Origin: Hemicentrotus pulcherrimus | Taxonomy: Eukaryota; Echinodermata; Echinoidea; Camarodonta; Strongylocentrotidae | DNA: 11,796 nucleotides | Direction: 5' to 3' | NCBI GenBank assembly: GCA_003118195.1 | Contig: BEXV01000589.1 | Span: 163,412 to 175,207 of the forward strand | Part shown: positions 1 to 8,396 of the stretch, in pieces | How positions within the stretch are numbered: the stretch's first letter is position 1 | How the letters are laid out: each line of letters begins with the position of its first letter | Made by a program: the position numbers and the translations under genes | The notes under the pieces: generated by a model | Databases searched by the model: none | Told to the model about the DNA's origin: nothing | The model's input: only the letters and a program-made list of their open reading frames with translations

Positions 1-188
1 TACATCATTCTGTGTAAAGTGCTTGTAACTTTGCCAAGATTTGGCCAAATTTCTTATCATTTTGGTGATTCCAGAACCTTGCAATACACACAAATACTTA
101 TGAACTAGATGATCAACCTTTTATGATAGATTCCACACCGTTTCTTTCACAATGCAATCACATGACCAGAACTCAGCTTTAACTTTAA
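1..188 (+). mobile_element. Family 1 TTAA MITE, right part, cut by window edge
   Basis: This is a copy of the same repeat seen complete at 1410-1748. The first 20-odd bases match the middle of the element (compare 1609-1636 and 8350-8390). From about 61 onward it follows the right half found at 1655-1744 and 9865-9988, with shared words such as GATTCCAGAACCTTGC and GATGATCAACCTTTT. It ends in a degenerate terminal inverted repeat and a TTAA at 185-188, read here as the target site. Its left half lies outside the window. It is non-autonomous, since no transposase coding is visible. The call rests on comparison with the other copies in this window only. Confidence 0.75.
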
Positions 189-1409
189 ATGCCAAAATGC
201 AACTCTGCTGCATTGTAGTTTGTCGTCTACAAATTTGCTCTTAGATATGCTGGAATGTTATAGTTTATAGGGGAAAAAGACAAAACATGCTCTGCCTTCA
301 TCCCTTCCTTCATTGACCAATATGAAAGCTAATGTATTTGAAAGCTTTATTCTTTTCTCATTTAATGAGAATCAAGTGGTCCCTGTATTAAAATCTGAGG
401 ATCGAAATAGTTTTGGGGAGGGCATTTGTTTCCTGCTCCTTTTCTAGTATTTATGTGAAATATCCCCACTCCTATATTGGCGAAGTTTTTTAAAAGGGAA
501 CTCTAGCTTTTACTGTTAAAAATTGTGTAAACTGTAGATTAATTTGCAAGTTTGCTCTCTGAGGCTTTGATTTTGTAAATATGATTTTCAAAAGCATTTT
601 TGCTTCCAAAAGCATTAGAAAAATTGTTTTAATTTTGTTTGGTATTGGCATTATCTGAGAGAATGTAAACAATGATAAGCTGTTTTAAATCCTCTCGAGT
701 CTCTTTTTGGTATTGTAGATGTAGATATTGTTTTAGCCCAACAATGAAATGAGAACTCTGAAGGATTTCTTGCTAATTGTTTACAGAGTCAAATGATCCT
801 TTGGTTTACATTCTGTAAAATAAGAATCAACAAGAAAGTGTTTATCAAACTGACGTTCACGTTTGATTGATTGAAGCCAGTTTGATCCCAATTATTTGGT
901 CCTCATAGTACTTTCAAGAGGAAAGACTTCCAAAAAAAATAATAATAAAAAACAAATAACATGGGTGTTTCTTAGAAACAATTTATCTTGGGTTTCAGTT
1001 TGGTTCAATTTGTACCAAACCCTTGAGGCTATAGAATTAATCGATTTAAAGTTCAAGTAGGAACTGGCACATTAACCTAACTTGAATGACATATTAACAC
1101 TTCGGCTGCTTTCTTTGGTTCTCTGCAAAGTCGCTTGTTTGCCACACATGTGTTTTTGCACAAGAAGATAGTCACCAAGTGATTTAAGGATTGCCTTTTT
1201 TGCAACACAATTGCTTTGCAAAATCACCCATTCCAGTCTTGATTAGCTTCATGGCGACTCTTTTAACACTGGTATAAGTTAATCTTGCACTGGAAACAGT
1301 GAAATAATCTTGAGGCCTTTGTTATATCTACCCAGGGACTTCCCTGATCTAAACATGATAAATGCAATGTGACACAGGAACATTATTTGTGTGGCATTTT
1401 AAGAGGTAT
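189..1409. other. Unassigned AT-rich non-coding stretch
   Basis: No gene, RNA gene or clear repeat was recognised here. An A-rich run lies at about 932-957 (A tracts with AAT steps); it could be a decayed retroposon tail, but nothing upstream supports that. The 60-codon minus-strand frame at 490-672 is AT-rich and has no recognisable motif. Confidence 0.5.
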
Positions 1410-1748
1410 TTAAAGGTAAAGAGCACTATTGGAAATGCCCCAATTACAAAAAAAATGAAATGGGAGCTCTCATTACCAATCATGTGAAAGAATATGTTTT
1501 GACTAATACATGATGATAAAAAATTTGCCAGGAAACCGCCTACTAATTGATATATTTGATAAATTATTATATCTATTTGACTGTGAGAGATATAGGGTAG
1601 TCCCATATACATCTTTCTGTGAATAGTGCTAGAAACTTTCATTATTTTGATGATTCCAGAACCTTGCAGATGCTAGATGCTAGATGATCAACCTTTTCTG
1701 ATCGATTTCACAATGTTTCGCATGACCATAACTGGTCTTTACCTTTAA
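1410..1748 (+). mobile_element. Family 1 TTAA MITE, complete copy (331 bp)
   Basis: The element occupies 1414-1744 and is flanked by TTAA at 1410-1413 and 1745-1748. The left end reads AGGTAAAGAGCACTATTGG; the reverse complement of the right end reads AGGTAAAGACCAGTTATGG, agreeing at 15 of 19 positions. Terminal inverted repeats plus a TTAA duplication are the signature of piggyBac-like and some other cut-and-paste DNA transposons. The small size and lack of coding mark it as non-autonomous. The left half (to about 1638) is shared with 8126-8391, the right half with 1-184 and 9865-9988. A short GATGCTA tandem duplication at about 1669-1683 replaces a longer spacer found in the other copies. 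The superfamily is inferred from the TTAA site, not from a transposase. Confidence 0.75.
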
Positions 1749-2204
1749 GGAAAGGAAATGTCACTCCTGTGAAATATTCATACTGGATGGAATAAGGAAT
1801 TATCATTTGTTTTGAGCCAGAAGAGCATTCAACTCATATACTTTAATCCAGAGTTCAAACCCTTTTCTTCTTTTTCTTTATTTCCCTCCAAACTTCTCTG
1901 GTTTTACAGTAACCAAATAAATAAAATTATAGATAAGTAACCCTTTATCAAAATGTGAAGTGATACCCTTATTCATAGTACATATTTTTCCAATTCTTCC
2001 TCCTGCTCCCTCTGGAAAAAGCTTCCCCCACACATACGCCAACTGTCATCAACAGAAACATTCAAATAACAACTGAAAAATTATTTGTTTCTTTCGTTGT
2101 AAATATCGGAATATTTTAATTTACCATGTCTAGGAGAATTTCAAATTTTGTTTTTCAGTTTATTGTTTTTTCTTTTTTTCTTTCATATGTCTGTTAAATG
2201 TGAT
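1749..2204. other. Unassigned non-coding stretch with pyrimidine-rich runs
   Basis: I see no gene. Pyrimidine-rich patches occur at about 1859-1880 and 2165-2184. The latter precedes the LINE/SINE-like tail and might belong to the same insertion, but its 5' limit cannot be set from one copy. Confidence 0.45.
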
Positions 2205-2261
2205 TTTCTGTAAGCGCCATGAGCACTGAAAGGTGGACCTTTTCGCTATACAAGTAGCCAC

Positions 2262-2294
<33 letters not shown>
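2205..2294 (+). mobile_element. Probable 3' tail of a CR1/L2-type LINE or dependent SINE
   Basis: The stretch reads TGTAAGCGCCATGAGCAC, then a TTTTCGCTATACAAGTAGCC block, then a run of ATT units. This order (TGTAAGCGCC, a short A/G spacer, CGCTATAYAA, then ATT repeats) matches the 3' end common to many CR1/L2-clade LINEs and SINEs that borrow their tail. The ATT run would be the retrotransposition tail. Only the last 90 bases or so are recognisable. No reverse-transcriptase coding lies upstream, so this is either a heavily 5'-truncated LINE or a SINE. The assignment is from remembered family features and needs a library search. Confidence 0.55.
2262..2294 (+). repeat. (ATT)n microsatellite
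   Basis: About eleven uninterrupted TAT/ATT units directly follow the LINE/SINE-like tail sequence. They are best explained as the expanded 3' tail of that insertion. Confidence 0.9.
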
Positions 2295-2295
<1 letters not shown>

Positions 2296-2879
2296 GAAAA
2301 ACCAATAAGATAAAAAATAACAAAATTAATTCCCATGCCCTTACCCTACCCTAGTTAATATTGAAGGCAATATGTTCCTTTAATAACATTGGAAAAAAAG
2401 ACATGCATAAGCTAATTGTTATGTTCTTCGAAATATGAATATGATCTTGGGAGCTACGTGTCTTTATCTCATAATTCATGTAGTTTGAGCATCCACACAA
2501 GGTTCACGCTCCTTAGGCGTTGTTTACGAGACATTATTTTTCCGGGAATTCTGCCGTTATTGATCATCTGGGAGATTGAAAGCTGTTGGGTTATTGCTTG
2601 AAGCACGAGCACTTTCAGGGTCTAGTTTCCCAGTATTTTTCTCCCCTTGAGCTATGCAATGTTGAAGAATGATCGCAATTTCATATTACCAGGATCCACC
2701 ATCGAATAATTCAATGTTCAGAGGTGTTCTGAAATGAATAATTTATATTTTTCCATGTAGTTGAAGAGAAAAAAACCAGGCAATTTCAGAGAAGAAGTCA
2801 ATTAATGCTGGGAGATATATACATGTAGAATGACAAGGGATGCTACTCAGGTTCTGTTTTCAAAATGTCAAAATGGTTT
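2295..2879. other. Unassigned non-coding stretch
   Basis: No repeat or gene was recognised. An open frame of 61 codons at 2416-2601 has no motif and no flanking splice or start context that I trust. Confidence 0.45.
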
Positions 2880-3025
2880 TTATGATGTTATATATATTTC
2901 ATCTTTTAGCTCTATAAGTTGACAAAAAGAGTTGGCAAAGGATTAACAATTGTTATGATGTTATATATATTTCATCTTTTAGCTCTATAAGTTGACAAAA
3001 AGAGTTGGCAAAGGATTAACAATTG
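2880..3025 (+). repeat. Perfect tandem duplication, two 73-bp units
   Basis: Bases 2880-2952 are repeated without a mismatch at 2953-3025. The unit begins TTATGATGTTATATATATTT and ends GGATTAACAATTG. The match stops immediately outside both ends. Perfect identity in otherwise decayed non-coding DNA implies a recent duplication, or else an assembly artefact. The unit contains a short TATATATA run and no coding sequence. Confidence 0.95.
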
Positions 3026-3037
3026 CAGAAAATAGCC

Positions 3038-3077
3038 CCTCCCCCCTCCTCCTCACTCCNCCTCCCCCCACACACAC
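3038..3077 (+). repeat. C-rich low-complexity tract with one N
   Basis: Runs of four to six C broken by T, A and TCC units, with an unresolved base at 3060, end in a short CA run. The minus strand is G-rich and could form a quadruplex. The N marks poor sequence quality in this tract. Confidence 0.8.
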
Positions 3078-3105
3078 AGAGAAGATTTTGTTTGAAATTT
3101 GGTTA

Positions 3106-3149
3106 AGCATATCAAGAAGTTACCAGCTGGTAACTTCTTGAGCATATCA
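3106..3149. repeat. Perfect 30-bp palindrome with overlapping 9-bp direct repeats
   Basis: Bases 3112-3141 are a perfect inverted repeat with no loop: the half-site TCAAGAAGTTACCAG is followed by its exact complement. The word AGCATATCA occurs in direct orientation at 3106-3114 and again at 3141-3149, overlapping each edge. Such a pattern could come from a replication template switch or a hairpin-mediated insertion. I know of no protein site that matches. Confidence 0.9.
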
Positions 3150-3875
3150 TGTATAAACCACTCCTGTACAAAGCTTTTTAGAAAAGATGGTGTGTATTTT
3201 CATTCACCAAAACATGTGTTTGGGTGAAATCTCTCTTAAAAAAATGAGGGAGGGGGACGCAGCATAGATATTTCCCTTCCCCCCCCCCCTAAAAAAAGAA
3301 AAAAGCTCGAGTTTCTTCTTTTTTTACTGGGCACATTAATTTTATCGAATTTAAAGGGGAGTTCCCATTACACACATCATCCCCCCTTGCAATATGGACC
3401 TGAAATCTTCTCTTTTTTCCAAATCTTTTTAAATTGCTTGCTTTACCACCCCCTGATAATCCAGGGCTTATTGAATGTAAGCTTATCAAGATTATGATAC
3501 AGCCAGTTTCAGACACCAACAGGATTTGACTTATTTCTTCTTCAAGCTTGCAAGACTTTTGAAAGATTATAGTATTTGGTAATACAGGTGTTTAGGCACG
3601 CACATAGATTGCCATGCAAGGAGGGTAATCCGTTTGACAAGAGTAACATCTGCACCTGATGTAAAAGGGAAAACCCCTTTGGTGTAAGCGATATCTTTAT
3701 CTTCGTGTTTACGAACGCGAAAGGAGAAAAAAAGAGTTGGGATACATTGCATTTAATACAAATAATAGATAGCATATGCCATTCAACCAGCTGAACAGAC
3801 TCTGCATTTCTTGGGGGATCATTATTAAGTTGTTATAAATTGAGATAACCCTTTGTTTTATATTATATTTTGGAA
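3150..3875. other. Unassigned non-coding stretch with homopolymer tracts
   Basis: There is a G-rich patch at about 3247-3256 and an 11-base C run at 3279-3289. Otherwise the sequence is unremarkable. Minus-strand frames of 61-77 codons at 3289-3775 overlap one another, run into homopolymers and resemble no known protein. Confidence 0.45.
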
Positions 3876-3942
3876 TTTACCGCATGTTCCTGCAAACCAC
3901 TCAGATATGATGCGGTAAACAGCCGCTAAAAAAAAGGCTGCT
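3876..3942. repeat. Two adjacent short hairpins
   Basis: TTTACCGCAT at 3876-3885 is the exact complement of ATGCGGTAAA at 3910-3919, with 24 bases between. Directly after it, CAGCC at 3920-3924 pairs with GGCTG at 3938-3942 around an A-rich loop. The pair could be the end of an old foldback or hAT-like element. No second copy in the window supports that. Confidence 0.5.
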
Positions 3943-4254
3943 GTCTTTGTGTGACATCTTCATGCAACAAAGGTCCAGGACCTATGATACACAATTCACT
4001 TTCAAAGTTTCAATCATCTTTAATAGTTTGATCAAAATCGTTTCAGAGAAGGCTGAAATATCCATAAAAATATTAACGATTTATAATATTTGTGGTGCCC
4101 CACAAACATTTGAAAATTTGAATCAAATTTGAAAAAAAGAAATAAGAGCCTCATACGGTTTATTCCAGCCAAAGCCGATGTTGGCTTTTTGGTGGCTTCT
4201 TTGTGTTGGTTATCATACATGTACGCTCAACCAGCCGGCCTGTATATTGATATT

Positions 4255-4276
4255 ATTAATTAATTAATTAATTAAT
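4255..4276. repeat. (TAAT)n microsatellite
   Basis: About five and a half uninterrupted ATTA units form a simple repeat. Confidence 0.9.
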
Positions 4277-4822
4277 GGTCCCCATATTTTGTTTAAGTGA
4301 AGCTGAATTAGTATGATCGCGTTGGCTAAATTTCACACATTTTGGGGTCTTAGATTACCTTCATAGCAATTTTAGGTCCGAAAAGGGCACAGGAAATGTT
4401 TTGAATAAGAATAAGAGCAATAACCATAACCATACACTTTAAAGCCATTTGCAGTCTGAAACAAGAACTCAACTATCCCTTTAATATCATCATTTTTAGA
4501 AAAGTGCCACGGTTTACTTCTACACATGTTTATGAACCAGTCTTTAGGCATTATCTTTTGAGAAACTCGTGAGGTAATGGGAAATTTCACGCTCTTATCT
4601 TTCGAAGCACTCAATTCGAATTCTTGTCTTCATGTTTCAGTCCAGGCATAGTATTAAAAGATGAAAGCGATCCTGCCACAAATTTACCATCATATACCGT
4701 GTATTCAGAAACTCTTTTCAGCCTTCCTTAAAATCTGGCCCAGACCCAGAATCATTTCGAGATGAAAGTCGTTGGCATGTATTAGGTGTGACCTCCTGAG
4801 AACATTCTCAGAAGGCCTGTCA
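4277..4822. other. Unassigned stretch with one weak exon-like segment
   Basis: No gene can be called. A pyrimidine-rich run ends in TTTCAG at 4640. From 4642 the plus strand stays open for 29 codons, to TAA at 4729-4731 (start PGIVLKDESD, end ETLFSLP). The same frame is also open upstream to about 4572, so the 'exon' is not set off by a change in coding potential. An 80-codon minus-strand frame covers 4372-4614 and has no ATG at its start. Both are probably chance. Confidence 0.3.
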
Positions 4823-5095
4823 TCATCAGCTCGAGTTTGCCAAATAAACAAGTTAATCTATTTCTTCATCAGCCTGCAGTTGCAATAAGTGGCATATTTG
4901 GTAGAGAAAATATCCAGAAAAATCTTGGTCTTGTTTATAAAAATATCCCCCTACTTGGGAAATGGCAGGCTAATTTGCACCTGTCCGAGCTAGGTTGTGA
5001 TGAGCCTATCAGTCTGGTGGTGACACAATTTCGAGCTGCAGGATAATATCCGGAGCCTGAAAATAGCGGGTTATTTGGAAAACTCAAGCTGATGA
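4823..5095. mobile_element. Foldback-type element with 25-bp inverted arms
   Basis: Bases 4823-4847 (TCATCAGCTCGAG...) and 5071-5095 are inverted copies agreeing at 23 of 25 positions, with 223 bases between. Inside them, a shorter inverted pair around CCTGCAG (4873-4879 and 5036-5042) lies in the order expected of a foldback. No convincing target-site duplication was found outside the arms, so transposon status is an inference. The interior is not coding: the open frame at 4837-5046 starts within the left arm and has no recognised domain. Confidence 0.5.
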
Positions 5096-6674
5096 AAAAA
5101 GGCTTAGATACTCGAAAAGTTTGAGACGACCTTCTCCTGAAGCTCTCAAGTAGAACAGTTGCTTTTTTGTTTCGGTCCGCGGTGTGTATAAGAAAACATG
5201 ACAATATCACAAGTTCACTCGGGTATTTTTGGCAACTGTGCTTAGAGCTAGATTGGTGTTAGCGCTAACAGTTGTACAGAGATGCAACGTCCTTGTGACT
5301 CTCATCAGAGGAAAATGAAAAGTGAAAGTGGAACATTTTTCAAACGTACATTGACAAAGGGTCTTAATCGTAAACACAGTGCATGACAGTTTTCAAGGAA
5401 ATTGATGAGGACTCGTGGGGAAAAACCAGTTTAGATTTCATTGTTTTCATTTTATAGCTATTAATCACTGATCTATTTTTGATTTATCCGTACAAATGCT
5501 GCTCCATATTCTTAAAAGTGACCAAAGTAGCTGTATATGCTAAACAGTAGCAAAAGTTTGTAACCAGAGGAATACACTTATTTTTGAAGAAACCACAAAA
5601 CTAATAACACGATGCCACCACCACCAGCCAATGAAGTGTAAGATTTAGAGAAAAATAGTAGTTATCACAGAAGTAAGAAGGAGAAGTTTTGTATAAAAAA
5701 AAAAAAGACTTGTAGACATTTTTTGTACAAGAGAGTATTATTACAGCAAGAAACAACTGTGGTGGTTTATTTTGAATCTCCCATTCATTAACTCTTCGAA
5801 TACACATACATTTACATAATCACAAATATTTGTATGATAAATAATAGGTGAAATTCGTAACGGTACATCTTGATAAATCATAACCTGGAAGCAGAAGTGT
5901 GCTCAATACTATAACAAATTTTTTCCATTAATTTAACAGTAAAAAATACTCTTTTGGCTTTTATTAGATGAGTTATGCTATTCTAAAGTTTAGGTGTGCC
6001 TGCCACTAATGAAATTATGGTCCCCTAGAGAAATATGATTTTGTCTTTCATGGCAGATACACATGTAAGATAATTCTCTACAGCATTGTGGATTCAAAAA
6101 TTTGAGATTACCGTACTTTTTATCTTAATATTAATAATTTAGAGAGCTAAACTTATAAGGACCCTGTGGGAATACTCTCTTTCAATGGAAAATGTATTTT
6201 TTAAAAGGTGTTTGGAATTTTGGACCCATTATTTTTTTAGATATATTCCCCTATGCATCATGCAATATGAAATTATGAAATTAACCTAATTTCAACCGCT
6301 CCCCCATGCATACGATTCCAGAAACAGCTAGTGCCTGATTAACGAACCCTTTCACATTCATACTCTCTGCTCCATTGTCTACAGGGTTCCTGAACGTTGA
6401 TATTTTACTTTTCTTGGAAATATATCAAACTATAGGCTTTATCAAACCCTGTTATATGTATTTCTAAGAACCCTTTAGAAAACATACATGTGTATTCATA
6501 AAGCTGGGTTAAATGCCATTTAAAATGAATGAGGCCAGTGTGAATTGTATGTTGGAATCATATTTTCCCCTATTCTCATTAATCAGTAATACCCAGAGAC
6601 ATGTATCATATTGCCATCAAGACTGAAATGAGGATAAATTAGATGTCATTTTTCCTGACCAACAAGGGCATTAG
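5096..6674. other. Long unassigned non-coding stretch
   Basis: No gene, RNA gene or multi-copy repeat was recognised in about 1.6 kb. The only local structure noted is a perfect 14-bp palindrome, TGTTAGCGCTAACA, at 5257-5270. A T-rich minus-strand frame at 5601-5807 crosses an A run at 5695-5706 and is rejected as coding. Confidence 0.45.
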
Positions 6675-6826
6675 CCTGTCTACAAAGACCACATATTGTT
6701 CCCCTTGAAAGTGCTATCCCATTGGAACATGTACTTAACTAAAGGATCCTGTACATAAAGACCACCTGCATATAATGACCACTTCTTGTCTCCCTTGGGT
6801 GGTCCTTATAGACAGATTTGACTGTA
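6675..6826. mobile_element. Decayed pogo/Tigger-type MITE
   Basis: The right end (about 6791-6826) reads, in reverse complement, ACAGTCAAATCTGTCTATAA followed by GGACCACCC. This matches the terminal style of pogo/Tigger-like (Tc1/mariner superfamily) MITEs in many invertebrates. The left end at 6675-6692 begins CCTGTCTACAAAGACCAC, an inverted match to the right end that lacks the terminal CAGTCAAA. Internal AAAGACCAC and AATGACCAC words at 6757-6785 repeat the sub-terminal unit, as is usual for this group. A TA target duplication fits the right flank, but the left one is lost. The family assignment is from memory of terminal motifs. Confidence 0.55.
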
Positions 6827-7579
6827 TAATGCTTTGGAAAAATTAATGCCAGATTGATTGCAGGATTGAAGGTTCTACTGGATATATTCCATTCCATTTT
6901 CACAGTCTAAAGACAATGCAAATTAAAAAATAGTAATCATTACAGTATCTTAAAGGCCCCACTGTCCTACTTGTAGCTACTTGCTCCCTCTATATAGAAA
7001 ACTTCCAAAATCAGTGCCTGTTGGTCCCCCATGATCCTCTTTTTCTTATGTTAGTTGAGAGCTGAGTTAATGAAATAGCCACCTGTCAGTTACCTCGCTG
7101 TGAGGTCTAATCCCTTCTGCCCCAGTAGTATTGATGGTCTTTAAGAAGACAGATAGATTGCAACTCCACACAGTATGTTGCAAGCATACATGTATATGAA
7201 GCTGGAGTTACATGTACATATTTGACACATAGAATTTGTTCCTATTTCAGCGAAATTCAAAATAATTCAGTTGAAAATATTCAAGCTGTGATTAAATATA
7301 GTGCCAAAAGATTTTTTATTTTCTGATATGTAATATATTTCCTTCACTTTATTTCTTCATATATTTCCTTAGCCACTACATGTACATTTATATGCTAGTG
7401 ACAAAGTTTTGTAGGTAGAAATTACAAACAATACTTTTATAATTTTAATGAAAATGGTAATAAACCTCTTCGATTGTTCTTGAAATATTACTAGTACTCA
7501 AATTCTCAAATTAATTATGTAGAAACATTCAAACTTTTCCCCATCTGCAACAGATTATCTGTTCAGAGCCAGAAAGGCA
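6827..7579. other. Unassigned AT-rich non-coding stretch
   Basis: Several TACATGTA-type palindromic words occur at about 7188-7216 and 7377-7386. They are common in marine invertebrate DNA and carry no assigned function here. No coding or RNA gene was seen. Confidence 0.45.
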
Positions 7580-7786
7580 TTAAAGGAGTCACACCAAGAA
7601 GCAAAAGTGTTTTGAATTGATGCAAAATTCATATCATTGCGAAGGGAAAGCCTTACTGATCAATTACAACAAATTTCCTCTTCAAAACATGTTTTGGACC
7701 CGCAGAAATCAACTTTCAAAAATGTTAGTTTTGAGATCCAGATTTAGTGCCTATTGGTATTTTTTCGTATTTTGTCGTAGTTCTTC

Positions 7787-7908
7787 GTGTGACGTCACAC
7801 CCTGGACACGGCTGTTAAAAAAAGGGTGCTAGCTTCCGCTTGGTCTGCAGCTAGACGCACTAAGCGGAAGCTAGCAGCCGGTACCGAGCTGTTTGTCCAG
7901 GGTGTGAC
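7787..7908. repeat. Compound hairpin within the family 2 MITE
   Basis: GTCACACCCTGGACA at 7794-7808 is exactly complementary to 7894-7908. Nested inside, TGCTAGCTTCCGCTT at 7827-7841 is exactly complementary to 7862-7876. At the tip, GTCT (7843-7846) pairs with AGAC (7853-7856). The outer left arm overlaps a perfect 14-bp palindrome, GTGTGACGTCACAC (7787-7800), containing the full CRE core TGACGTCA. Two exact 15-bp stems imply that the structure is young or maintained. Confidence 0.9.
7790..7797. promoter_or_regulatory. CRE-like palindrome TGACGTCA
   Basis: This is an exact match to the consensus CREB/ATF binding site, centred in a 14-bp palindrome at the edge of the MITE hairpin. The sequence match is direct. 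Any regulatory activity is speculative, as no gene is visible nearby. Confidence 0.35.
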
Positions 7909-8125
7909 CTTACTATTCAGAGCTCGCTACGCTCGTTTGTTTGGCTTAAGTTCGGGGGCGCTTGGGGGGTTTAAGAAGGGTCTTGAAAATGGCATTTTAC
8001 GCCTCTCCACGATATCTATATGATTTCTCAGCAAATTATTCGTGTTTTTCAAGAGAAAATCTTTCCATCCATATGTTATTTGTTCTAATTATCAGTTTTT
8101 AGTAAATTTTCTTTGTGTAGCTCCT

Positions 8126-8391
8126 TTAAAGGTATATATATATACATGTAGACCAGTTTTGGAAACACCCCCTTTTAAAAAAAGAGATAGAAGCTCTTCT
8201 ACCAAAATATGTGAAAGAATATGTTTTGACTATTAAAAAAGTGATGGTATCAATTTTGCTGGGAAACCGACTGCTAATTGATATATGGGGTAAATTATTG
8301 TATCTATTTTTAGACCTGATAGATATCACGCACGTGTTGCGTAGTCCCATATACATCTTTCTGTGTACAGTGCTTGTAACTTTACCAAGAC
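8126..8391 (+). mobile_element. Family 1 TTAA MITE, left half only
   Basis: From TTAA at 8126-8129 the sequence matches the left half of the complete element at 1410-1638. Both share an A-rich block, TGTGAAAGAATATGTTTTGA, CTAATTGATATAT and AGTCCCATATACATCTTTCT. A short TA-repeat insertion sits just inside the end, after which AGACCAGTTTTGG matches the family's terminal repeat as seen from the right end of the complete copy (12 of 13). The match follows the window-start copy through CTTGTAACTTTACCAAGA and stops near 8391, where module B begins. The right terminal repeat is missing. Confidence 0.75.
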
Positions 8392-8396
8392 CGGGT

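Larger units (their letters stand above)
7580..8129. mobile_element. Family 2 TTAA MITE, 542 bp, with central hairpin
   Basis: The element spans 7584-8125, with TTAA at 7580-7583 and 8126-8129. Including the TTAA, the left end reads TTAAAGGAGTCACACCAAGA and the complement of the right end reads TTAAAGGAGCTACACAAAGA. These agree at nearly every position over 20 bases and then drift. The terminal repeats plus TTAA suggest a piggyBac-like, Sola3-like or other TTAA-target element, non-autonomous. The centre holds a compound hairpin (7787-7908) richer in GC than its surroundings. The interior frames at 7617-7832 and 7826-8023 run through the hairpin and show no transposase signature. The right TTAA is shared with the left end of the next element. 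Confidence 0.75.

Noticed and set aside
3041..3077. Possible CRISPR-like or other spaced repeats near the C-rich tract and palindrome
   Set aside because: There are no regularly spaced repeats, and the setting is eukaryotic simple-sequence DNA.
4372..4614. 80-codon minus-strand frame
   Set aside because: It starts at TTG, not ATG. It has no motif, and a comparable frame is open on the opposite strand next to it, as expected by chance.
4837..5046. 69-codon plus-strand frame
   Set aside because: It begins inside the left foldback arm, has no ATG at its start, and has no recognisable domain.
7617..8023. Two open frames inside the family 2 element that look less AT-biased
   Set aside because: They run through the hairpin, lie in different phases, and show no DDE/D or zinc-ribbon transposase motif. 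The richer composition follows from the GC-richer hairpin.
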